Positions 22,901-34,000 of a stretch of 64,000 nucleotides of DNA are shown piece by piece (the stretch's first letter is position 1; each line of letters starts with the position of its first letter). The DNA comes from Hirudinaria manillensis (Eukaryota > Annelida > Clitellata > Hirudinida > Hirudinidae). A program made the position numbers and the translations under genes. The stretch covers positions 9,582,501 through 9,646,500 of the forward strand of contig CM067529.1 in NCBI GenBank assembly GCA_034509925.1, written 5' to 3'. The notes under the pieces are model-generated. The model was not told the DNA's origin. It saw only the letters and a list, made by a program, of their open reading frames with translations, and made no database searches.

Positions 22901-25900
22901 TATCAGTTTCAAAAATGCAGAAGAGAGATTAAGGATTTAATTTTCTGGCTCTGAATTGGTTGCTTACTGTATCACTATACCTCAGCAACATCAGTCAACA
23001 ATCATTGTCACAACTTTGAGTTGGTTATGAATGCATGCAGCAAATTACCATCAACAAATACATATTCCTTTATACTATTTTTAGTCATCCTTATTAACAA
23101 ATCTTCTCTTATTCATTTACCTTGGTCATACTTCGACATGCCGATATCACCTCTTCCCATGGTGTAGTAAACCCTGGAGAAATTCTGGCTTTCCCTTTTG
23201 ATCATTTCAGCTGCCCTGTCAGCCTGGAACTGGGTCACCCCGGAGAAATATTTCTGACCTCTCCTCATAAACACGCCCCTCGGTGCTTCCTCTGGTTCTC
23301 TCAACCTTAGTTCAAATTAATTCAAGCTATGATTAACAGGGCAAGAATGTTGTTCTTGTGCTTTGTTACAAACTAATTATAAACCTGACGTTATCCATCA
23401 GATTTTATTATCTCTTAGTATTTTGCATAAAAATATTTGCATCTTAAAAAAGTTTAATTTTCAATTAAAGAAATCAATGCAATTACTGATGGTATTTACC
23501 TGAAGAAAGCATGATGCTCCACAGCCAGTCTCCAGGTTCTCTTGGCAGTTTTGTAATTAGCAAGCTTGAATGTCTGAATTGTTTCCTATAACAACCAGGT
23601 TGTGTGAGGATAAAGACTTTTACTATCCCATCAAATACTCACTGATTTTACTGGAGGAGTCCCTCTCACGTGAATCATGAAGTTGTTTCTCTTGTATGCA
23701 ATCTTCATTATTTTTGGCCAAATGTATCTGTGGAGTCTTATCTTATCCCTGTAAATCAACAATCCTGCAGCACAGATGCCAATCATAACTGAGCCATTGT
23801 CTTGATCCTTGAAAAGAATTATATGATTATAACATTTTATTGAAGAGCTCCAAGACATGCAACCACCTCAGCAGGTGTTTGATGAACTCCATACAAAGCC
23901 ATGTGTTTTGCATTTTCAAGGTAGTTGTATTCGGCTTCATCAGCCATCATTCCCCTACGATAGGATAAGAACCACTGATAATCACAAAATAGTTCAATGC
24001 AAAAAATATTCAGAACTTACTGATTGGTCCTGTGAAGTTCAGCAATCTTTTCAATCAACTCATCCGTCTGCCCAGGACAAAACTTGATACTCTTGATGTA
24101 GTCTATACCCTGGCCATGTTCTGCTGGATCCCAGTCTCCCAACTGTGACTGACAAGCGTAGCAACCCAAAAGTGAGTTCGAAACAAAAGAACAGGGAAGT
24201 CTGTAAAATGAGAATATATTTCAAAGTCCAAAATGGAATTATATCCTTCATCGCATACTATGATTTATGTAATTCCTATTTGTAGGGGTTAGCCAACAAA
24301 TCAATTGAAAGCTTATTGATAAACCATGGTTTGGACTATAAATCACACTATTTTAGTATAGATCCTTCTTTCGTAATCAACCATAAAAGACAAACATCAA
24401 TAAAACCAAACCTCCAAGTTAACAAAAATTTTATTTTTTAATATTGATAGCCAATTTTACTTTTAAGTTTAAAGAACGATTCACTAAAACCATGCATAGG
24501 AGTGATTAACTCAAGTTTATTTGCTAATTGCATTGAGCCACTAACAAGAAACCAGAAATAAATTGTAACTAAGCACAGCTCCAATGACAAGGATTATGAC
24601 GAAGTTGATGATGATGATGATGATCGGCAAATGCTATTAATCATTCTCCTAACGTTAATCGCACCTACAAGCCATAAAGTCAATATCCTGTTACTCTAAT
24701 TGTTCTGGGTGAGAAACCATTTACAGAGACATTCAAGTGATTCCTTCTAAGTAATACTTACCTATAAGTAATGTTTATTCACAAATTTTTTGAATTTCTT
24801 AGTTGTAAAGAGAGTAAAAAGAAATAATCCATCTGCTGAAAATAAATTAATTAAATCTACTTAAACATTCTACTCTAATGGAATGCAAGCTATGAAGTGA
24901 TCCTACGAGAGGATATTAATTGGAGACCCACTCTGCATCCAGTACGAATCTGAAGATGCATTAAAGTTCAGCACAGGCTAAGTGAAATCCATGAGAAAGT
25001 TGTTAAAAGGTCGATAATTACACAAGTAGATGTTGTAAGGTACAAGAAAGGAGCCACAGATTGATTGTGTCAGACTATGCACCATTACATCCATCGACGA
25101 AGTTAATGAAAATGTCCTAACTTTCACAGATCAATCGATCAATTCAAATGCTAACGACGGGGTACATTTGAATATTCAAACTAACCTTCCTGCTAGGACA
25201 TCCACACGAATCTGGAGATATAGCTGATATCTAGAAATTGGTCGTTATCATAGCTCAGTGACGTAAGGCACATTAATTAGCATGAAGGTCTGATGTTACC
25301 TCGTAATTTCCTCCCTCAAAACACAAGGATCCTGCGGATAGAACTTCACTTCAAAGCTGAATTCCCACTTCAATTCTGTGGACAAAGGATTCTCACATGC
25401 ATTCTCTACACGCACATCGCGAACATTCGCCAAACCTACTTTTCAACTGTTTGGCAATGGGCTTATCGTTCTGCAGCCAGACCTAAAAACGATACATCAA
25501 AAATGTATTACTATTTCCTACTATTATTGACCTATGAATGTTGGTAACTTACTTTGACATCACTGCTCTCCTTGAATGAAAGAGCAAAATACTCCTTTTC
25601 CAAAAGATTTATGTGTTCGCAGGCCAATGTAAACAATGCCTGACCATTGGCGTTGCTCTAGGCACAGTCAAACATTAAATTAAATAAAAGAAAGAGTAAA
25701 TCCTGATAATTACAACAACTAAAACAAATACGACATTCATTTTTAGAGCTATTTCCAACGGATGAAACTCACTGGGACTCTAATTTTAACATCTGTACCG
25801 TCCAGCATAAGAACTTTGCATTCTACGGAGTTCTTTGTTTCGTTCGAAACGGTGTATTTTTTCGCATCTTTGTCGATAGCCATGTCGTCAGTTATGGTAA

Positions 25901-27048
25901 GAATGTGTTCTCCTTTCCCGGTGTTTTCTTTCGGAATAAGTCTGGCCGAATCTGGAATGTTGTCTTTGGAACTTGTGGTTTCTGAAGCCTGGATGTAACG
26001 AAACATCGCGCATTAGCTCACGTGGCTAACATAGATTCGCTCAATTTTTCCCGGAAAATATAACATCTCAGAAAAATAATCCTGGAATTGGATATTACTT
26101 TGAATCAGGGAATGAAGCCAGCCCGTGATGCAAATAATCCGAAACGAAACGAACCAGCACTCAGCTAGTTTGAAAGTGAATGGACTCAGCTCCGCCAGAG
26201 CATATGAACGCAGACGGAATAAGCACACAGACACACAGACACGCATCCGTCTTGTAACTTCGCATGGGCAAACACGACTTATGACTCTTCATTGTTTGAA
26301 CGAGAATCCATGATTGTGATTCGACGTTAGTAGCAGCACAGTCAACATCATCATCCGACAATAACAATAACAATAATAATAATTCCTTGAGATGATGGAG
26401 CGAAAATACGTGAGTCATCAGCTGCTAGTAATGTTTACTCAGCCTTTGAACATTCCAAACGTTCGAAATTTATGGACATGGATTCACTGTTAATCATCAG
26501 CTAAGTTTTTTTTGGGTCTGGTTTCGATCACGAATGCAAATTTATTGTAATTTTGCTCGTAATTATTAGTAATCGGATGAGAGCAGAGACCAGAGGCTTT
26601 TATTCTTTCCCCCTTTCCCGGTTAATCTCGGCATTTGATTCCTTGGACCCCGGCTAAAAAGTGATCCCCAGCTGATCACTACCTAACGTTTACTAGTAAT
26701 AATTACACAATAAACAATTGTCTTAAACAATCATCTACTTCAATTGATTCGAAGAAATAATTCCTACGTTGGAATTGGACACCCCGATCTGAAATGTTAT
26801 TTCGAAAGTATTTGAAAATACTATAAGATTTGGCACAATAATAAAACAAATGACAAATGCCAAATGAGAGACCATCCTTGTCACTTACAACAATCCTAAC
26901 CGATCGATGTCGTTAATGATCTTGCTTCGATTTGGATTTATTGCTAAATGACATTAAACTAATATTAACATTAATATTAACAATAGTCGACGTTAAAAGT
27001 ATTTTCTGAATTTAACAAAGCACAAACAACAGACAAAATACGTACCAT
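19949..27048 (-). CDS. EPB41: protein 4.1 / coracle homologue
   Basis: Membrane-skeleton adaptor linking transmembrane proteins to the cortex. Seventeen coding exons on minus (plus coordinates): 27046-27048, 25773-25988, 25553-25657, 25440-25482, 25300-25375, 25186-25230, 24021-24200, 23864-23954, 23643-23807, 23500-23585, 23121-23305, 22643-22773, 22424-22552, 21866-22102, 20781-20951, 20355-20531, 19949-20032. They sum to 708 codons including the stop. The FERM domain covers roughly residues 60-350: CKVLMLDG, WEFSFEVKFYPQDP, LPCSFVSNSLLGCYA, LLIYRDKIRLHRYIWPKI, and the end AKRTWRLAVEHHAFFRL. A FERM-adjacent segment follows (LREPEEAPRGVF). The 4.1 C-terminal domain is clear: STTSTTKTLTRTYTAADG, VVETHIEKRR, DLSVEKIEI. 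No spectrin-actin-binding domain is seen, and a Gly/Tyr/Pro-rich linker (GYLTPGGGPGLTTPLY) stands there instead. The ATG ends exon 1 and joins GCT of exon 2. An alternative Met lies at 26004-26006. Confidence 0.92.
24201..25185. other. 4.1 gene intron
   Basis: About 985 bp between the 25186-25230 exon and the LPCSF exon. It includes a short GAT microsatellite near 24605-24625. No other gene seen. Confidence 0.6.
25989..27045. other. first intron of the 4.1 gene
   Basis: Runs from donor GTACGT (minus, 27040-27045) to the acceptor before 25988. Short reading frames here show no recognisable protein. Confidence 0.5.
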
Positions 27049-28950
27049 TTCTCCAACCTTTATGACACCAAGGAAAGCAAAAGAATGTCTGAATGTCTTC
27101 GCGGTGAAGTAGAAAATTGTCTCCTGTTGTCTGAGCAGATCTTAGAAGCTGCTAACAATTATTTTCTAGCAGGATACTCGCCTACAAGTTTCGATGGGAG
27201 GTGTTTAATTAGAGAAGATTAAGGTCGAATTATCTTGCTCATTAGACGTTAGTATTATGCTAAGTTAATTTGTATCGAGGCTTTGATTCATTATGATTCA
27301 TTTAGCAAGTATTGAATGCCATTTCCTTAACTTTAATCAACAGGAGTGATTCATTTAATATTGATGATATTAATATAACAATGTTGAGGCAGTAATTTCT
27401 CTCACAATCTAGCTGGAACCGTTGCGTTTTGCTCATTAGGGATTGCACACGTTAGACCATTGTTGCTGTAGCAGTAATTGCGACCTACCCATTGATGCAG
27501 CCACGGGAGAGAAAATGCCCCAACCCATCTCAAGTAATTTGCTCCTTAAGTGAGGTAAAAAGTTTTTCCCAAAAAAGAAAAAAAAATGTCATCACCTACT
27601 GTAAAAGTAAGATTTGCTCAACAACCCATCGACCAAATTTAAAATTTTGACCATTGAGTGTTCAAAGATATTAATTTTGGAGACATTTTTCAGAAACGAA
27701 GAGCGAAAGGTTCACTGGTTTCGTCAATTAATTAGTGGTTCTCGTTCTGAATGTCTGTTTGGCATCAACAGATTCTTGATGATTTGGACTTTTTTCTTTT
27801 CAGTTTTCATCCACTTATCGTGGATTTTGTAATGAATACTGTTTTAGCGATTATTTTTCATTTTAATTTATGATCCATTCAGAGAAAAAAAGGCTTGTTA
27901 ATCGAAAACAATTGGATTACAGATTAATGGATGAGTGTAATCAATTCGATCGAAATAGGTATGCTCATTCGTCCATGTTTCCCTATGGGATGGATGTTAA
28001 GTTAAGCTTCATCATTATCAATATCCACTTGAACAATCATCGACATCTTAACTGACCTTGGAACAGCCATTTGTTTAAGCGTCGTACTGTGTGAACTATT
28101 TTCATTTCATCAATTCTGGATTGATGTCTACACTCAGAGGTTGTTGAGTCCAAGTTATACAACGAGTCTTTATTTAGATTCGTTCTTCGCAAACTTCCTG
28201 TCTAATTCAACCAGGAAAAAATCCGAAGACACTTTTCCATCCTGGTTGCTAAATTGCACGATGAATTTAAGCACAGACTGAGTTACAGCTTAAATCAACT
28301 TCAATGCGTTTCTGTGAGTGACGTATATTAAGTTCAACAACGTCCTAAGTACGACTTGGGTTTTTATTTCCTTTCATTTTAATCTAAAATCGTCCTCAAA
28401 ACAAGAGAAATAATCACTGAAATATATTAATTGATTGAATTTATGGCAAACGATGAACTAAATTACTGGAAAATCAAAAATTATTATCGACATCGTCATT
28501 TTGAAATTTGTAGTTTGGATTAAATTATGCTAATAATAAATAGTTAAATTAGAAAAATATGAACATCATGTGTAATATATGGTTTTAAAGGGTTTACATT
28601 TTATTTATGATTCCCGATTATTTTATAAATAAATATTTTAATAAAATGAGGTGAAGTGCAAAATCAGTCAATAGATCAACATTGATATGTTGTCATGTAC
28701 TATTATGTAAGAATCATGAAAGTTGTTTGCAGTTTTGGGCGATTAAATTTATTTTTGATGAAAATAAAAAAAAAACAGAAGAAATGCCCAGATATTAGTC
28801 GTATTTTGTGAAAAGAAGATATAAAATGATAAAAGGGTCAACAAGAAAAAATTCTTATTAATATTTATATTAATTATTCATATTAAAATTAATTCGGAAA
28901 TTTTTATTAACAAATAAATTCTAAAAAAAAAAATAGAATTATCCATTCAA
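27049..28950. other. intergenic, no gene seen
   Basis: Upstream of the 4.1 gene and before the duplicated array. It should contain the 4.1 promoter and 5' UTR. Short open frames (for example 27614-27832) have no recognisable features. The DNA becomes very AT-rich after 28,300. Confidence 0.6.
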
Positions 28951-30199
28951 AATCGACCGTTAAAGTTGCAGATATATGTAATATCTCTAAAGATTAATCG
29001 CAACAATTATGTTTAAATATCTTATATAATGTAATTACAATTTTTATCGTATTTTTAATATAAAATTCTTTTTTTTTTAAAATTTTTAAAAGTTCTCCTG
29101 TAAATAATAATTTCATTTCTTCAAGACGAATTTTTTTAAAGATTTACAGTACATCTGCAACTACTCTTTCTTGCCATAGGTGGCGCTTAGAAAGTGGGTG
29201 AAAGGCCTAAGTGCCGGTCACTTAATTTAATTAAGTTTCAAGTCTTTTAGAATCAGACGTAGCTTATTATATTATATTATATTAATATATGATTTATATC
29301 CATTACATAAAAAATTTAAAATATATTATATTATATTTATATTTATATCTATTACACAAAAAATTAAAAAGCCCATTATGTTCAAAAAACTTTCAAACAT
29401 ATAACAAATTTTAAAACCTTATTTTCGGCATCGTTCACCAGCTTATTCTTGCTTATTAAGTTCATAGATTTTGGATGCATTTATTAATATTTTTTATTTA
29501 TCGTTGTCATTTAAGATTTAGCTGTGTTCGAAAACATGAAGCAAAATTCGTACAAAATATTTTATAAAATAAAATAATATATGAATATAAAATAAATATA
29601 AACATATAGCTATAATATATAGCTATAATTGTTGAGCTATAATGTATATATATAATATAAAATATAGCTCAACTGGTTATAGTAGAAGCGAGTCATAGTC
29701 CGAACAAGGCAGTAATTTGTAAAATCAATGAAATTTCATTAAAATTTGGCCACTGATGTTCAGTTCAATCGACATGGGAAAGGTTACATTGTAATTTATT
29801 GATTGAGAGTCTCCGTGGAAATAGTAGTGGTTAATTATTTATTATTATTATTACTAATATTTATTAATCTAGCATATATTATTTGCATTTATTGTTTTCA
29901 ATTACCAAGTCAACTCCATCAGAAATAAGCGCCAATAACCGATAAACGAAAACAAAGAGGATACATCTGACAAAAATTCAAAAAAACCAGAACTTTAGAA
30001 TCAAATGCAAATATCCACAATTATAAAACATTTTAAAAGTTAACGTTCATTCAAGCATCCGAAATGTTTATTTCTCAATATGATGTCAAAAAGATGTCAA
30101 TATTATAAATTGTAATGATGATGATAACAGATTTCCATTCGTTTATAACTTATCAAAGACGTCTCATAATTAATATTTACGCTATACATTTCACAGTAA
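28951..30199. repeat. upstream repeat of unit 1 (LINE-free form)
   Basis: Matches 43148-45400 and 57839-59640 in patches, including the shared CTTGCCATAGGTGGCGCTTA. It keeps the empty site (near 29510) where the LINE sits in unit 2. It lacks about 300 bp present at 44970-45290 and 59215-59530. No genes. Confidence 0.75.
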
Positions 30200-30745
30200 T
30201 ATAGTGCGTGTCAGAAGGTTGGGATACTCATGTTTTTTAACCATAATTTTTTTGATACAAATCATATATAAACCATTTACTTATATGATACGTATATGTT
30301 CATTAGCTACTGGGAGATATTAATTTCAGTTACTTTGGTCAACTATATTTTGTAATTTAAGCAAAAAAACCATAAATGTGATAAAAAGTGAAAGTCGGTG
30401 AACCTCATATGACAGCAAAAATCTTTATTTTTCCGGTTAAAACAAACGTTTAAAATCTAAAATAAACAAAACCGACAATGCGTTTTGTCATTCATTTTTT
30501 TAAATACTTCCTGAACTCGATCTTTCATTGATTCCAAGAAGAGTTTCAGCCTCATATTATCCAACTTTGTCATCTCCTCGCTCAGACAATTTTTGGAATT
30601 CGAAAGTGCTAGGTTTGTGCCTAACATTAGAATATACTTGATTAGAGAGCAAACCCAACACATTTCCAGCAGGATTTTGGTCCGGAGGTCGAAGCAGCCC
30701 ACTGTAATTATTATATAATGTTATATATAACAATTACATATGACA
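30200..30745 (-). mobile_element. Tc1-like DNA transposon remnant, private to unit 1
   Basis: This block interrupts sequence that is continuous in units 2 and 3 (near 45385 and 59640). On minus it encodes, in two frames, the end of a Tc1-type transposase: PPDQNPAGNVLGLLSNQVY (compare the family pattern SPDLNPIEN.WG) and then LFLESMKDRVQEVF, typical of the C-terminus. The catalytic Glu of the DD34E set is Gly here. The outer end near 30203-30235 has an inverted-repeat-like look (GTGCGTGTCAGAAGGTTGGG). The element is truncated and frameshifted, so it is inactive. Confidence 0.65.
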
Positions 30746-30865
30746 ATAAAATATATTATGCGTAATTATAATGATAATTATTAATCAAGTAACTTATCGA
30801 TTGAGAACTCTGAGGCAAGTTTTAATTAAAAATTTCGAAATCAATTTTTTATCGATCACACTCTC

Positions 30866-30902
30866 TATAAAAGCAACTCGGACGAGACCATTGGCAGTCA
30901 GT
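30866..30902 (+). promoter_or_regulatory. TATA box and initiator of macroglobulin copy 1
   Basis: TATAAAA at 30866-30872, with TCAGT initiator-like bases at 30898-30902 about 30 bp downstream. A short noncoding exon follows and is spliced (donor GTGAGG near 30941) directly to the ATG at 31008. All three copies keep this arrangement. Confidence 0.75.
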
Positions 30903-31007
30903 AACAAAAATTGCTTCTTGCGATTTCTTGTTACATTCGAGGTGAGGTTTTCCTTGCATTGAATTATTTTTTTATTATTAAATAAATTAATTTGTTTTTA
31001 TTTTCAG

Positions 31008-34000
31008 ATGGAGAGACATCCGTTGCTACTGCTCCTGTTGTCAGCGTTCGTTGTGTCCTGTTTGGCCATCCAAGCTGTTCCAACAACCAGCACGTACGTT
31101 GGAAATGTTGTATGTTGACGTACGAGGTGTTGATGATGGTTTTAAATGTTTAAATATTCTTTTCCAGGTCCTACGCCGTCGTCACAAGCGATGTTCTCTT
31201 ACCCGGCTCTGAACTTCTGATTGACCTGCACCTGTTTGACCTCGTCCGCTCTGACCTCAAGGAAGAAGAAGGCAGCAAGGAACCCAACGAAGAATGCGTC
31301 CTCGATCTCAGCGTCTCTTCTGACGACCATCTTTGGCATAGGTCTTTGTGGAAGATTGATGTGGACAAAACTCCGCGAAGTGATTGAATTTCATTGCATC
31401 TAACTCTTAACCTTTAAAGAATTGACACTCGATTCTATTCCATTCAGGCTTTTCCAGAACACTGAGAGTCTTGGTAAATGTTTGCAGCACTTTCAATAGA
31501 AATTAATTAATCTATTTAAATAACTTATTTAATCAACAGGTATCACCAGACGAGAGGCTGCTGGGAGACAAATCAGTCCTGAAGGTCGAATCCAGTTCGT
31601 GCTTCAAGTTTTCACGTTCAGTCGAAGTTCCAACTGGTTGGAAGGAACTCCTGGTTTCCCTGCGAACCGACAAACTCAAGTATCAGCCTGGAGAAATTGG
31701 TTCGTTGATCAAGCATCATTGGTTATCGATTGCACCGCAATTTTTCTTCTTTCTGGTCTTTCAATTGCTGATTTACGAGGTAACAGACGCAGCAACATCC
31801 ATCATTTGAGCGTTTGGCAGCTTTAAGTATTTATTACTCGCTTATGAATAAATTAATAACAAATGAACCTTGTCGTTTCAGTGTTGATCGAGTCTCTCGT
31901 TCTGAGCCAGGAATTGAAGCCGCACTGGAAACCTGTCAACATGTCCATCCACGTGGGACTTTAAATTTGAATTTATGAGAAATTACTCGATAATTAATGA
32001 AATTGTTTTACTTTTCAGAACTCGATGAATGTCCTGCTCGTCGAATGGTTGAACGTCACGGCAGAAGAAGGTTTGAATTTTCATGACGATAGCTCATGAA
32101 ATGCAGTGAATAATTTAATAGTTTAAATTTTTTGTTTTGCTCCCCAGGTTTGCTCAGAAAGGAATTCTTCGTTCCACTTCTATCTCCCAGTGATGAACTG
32201 ACTCTATCCTTGGAAAGTCACGTGAGGACTACTTGGATGTTTCTTCCAACAAACTGATGCTTCCTGACTACTCAATGTTTTGCATTTCAGAATCAAATGG
32301 TCAACCATACCTTCGAAGTTGAACGACCTGTTGGACCTTATGGTAAACATTTATTTGAATCGTTGGTGTATTGAAATACTCCACAGCGTCACTTAGTTTA
32401 AGTTAACTTGGAACAAACATGATTTCAGATGAGGAACCTTTCCTGGTCGACGTCAGGTCTCCGAGGTACCACACTCTCCGTTCAGGCGATGAAAGCAAGA
32501 GCCCCGTCATGGATATCTGCGTGGTAGCCAGGTAATCATTTGGAATGATATGCAAGAATGCATTGATTGCATAACAACGATTTATTTTATTTTCTTTCAG
32601 CCATCCTTCTGGAGGTCCGTTGGAAGGCAGAGTGCTACTTCAACTCTCACTTGGAAACAACTCAGAACCGAGATCCCTGCCTCCAGTCGAAGTGACAGCA
32701 ACATTCTTTGGATTGCCATTAGAAAGACAAAAGAACTAAACATTTATTAATGGATTTAGTACGTGCCAGTAACAGTTTGATAACGACTGCCTTTTATTTC
32801 ATCAGCTCGTTGCCGGTCACAAGGAGATTTCACTGAAACCTGATGAAATCAAACAAGCACTTGGAATGAAAGCCGAAGAACCTTTGGTTGGACACGAAGT
32901 CAAATTCTCAGTCAAAGTGGAAGAACTGCGTCCTCCGATGGAAGAAGGAAGTGAAAGTGAAGAACTCAAGAAAAAGGAAGAACATGAGTCCCGCCGAGGA
33001 GCTGTTCCCGTCGTCAGAAATGTCCACGTTACATTTGTCGATCAATCTCACGTCTTATTCTTTAGCGAATTCACACCTGTCTTCTTCAAACCCGGCCTGT
33101 CGTACGTTGGACAAGTGAGACGAAATAAAGACTGGCTTCTTTTTCGTACATTATGACAGATGAACAGTGATATTTTAAAATTTCAATTCCAGGTTCTGTT
33201 GAAACCGGTCGAGGAAGTGCTTCCACTCAGTTCAGAGGAGAAAGAGGTGACAATCAAGGTGAAACACAACGGTCCAAAGGAGGGAAGTGCTAAAGAAGAG
33301 ACGTTGACAGTAAAAATGAAGTCCAATTCTCTCGGCGAATTCTCGTTCAAGGTTCCAAAGGAAGACGTCAAACTTGAACTCGAAGTGGGAATCGTTTTAG
33401 TGACCACTTTTTAAAATGCACTTATTTTGAATAACTGCAACTTTGTTTAAAATGATTTCAGGCTCACTTTGAGGACAAGGAGTCAGGCAAAGTTGTCGAG
33501 GCTCACTTGGAAGTTCTGCCATTCGCCACGAAACCCGGAGATGGACACTTCCTGCAAGTTTTGACGGAGCAAAAGCCGCCGAAAGTTGTAGTAAGTTAAG
33601 ATGTACTTGTACCAGCTATTAAATATCGTTTAAAGTATTATGTTAAATTCTTAATTTCTCATAATTTTTTCAGGTCGGTGAAACACTCAAGGTCAAGGTC
33701 GAATCAACGTTTCCCACCAGTGTGGTCCTTTACCAGGTGTTCTGTCGATCAGGATTGGTTCTCTCAGGACAGTTGGTGACTCCATCTCCGTCGACGAAAC
33801 ACGATCTGTCTGTGGTCATACCGCAAAATGTCAGCCATCTTCTGTCAACTCCACGTCTCGTCGTGCAAGTTCTCAGTCCAAGCCACGAAATTCTGTCCGA
33901 CAGTCTGCGATTTGTTATCGAACAGGAGCAAGAAAGACCAGTGAGTATAAAATTCGATGCGCTAGATGATTACTTATTAATATATATCATGATAAATTAA

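Noticed and set aside
31171..31368. 65-residue minus frame repeated in all three units
   Set aside because: Antisense to a conserved macroglobulin exon; its conservation is explained by the sense strand.
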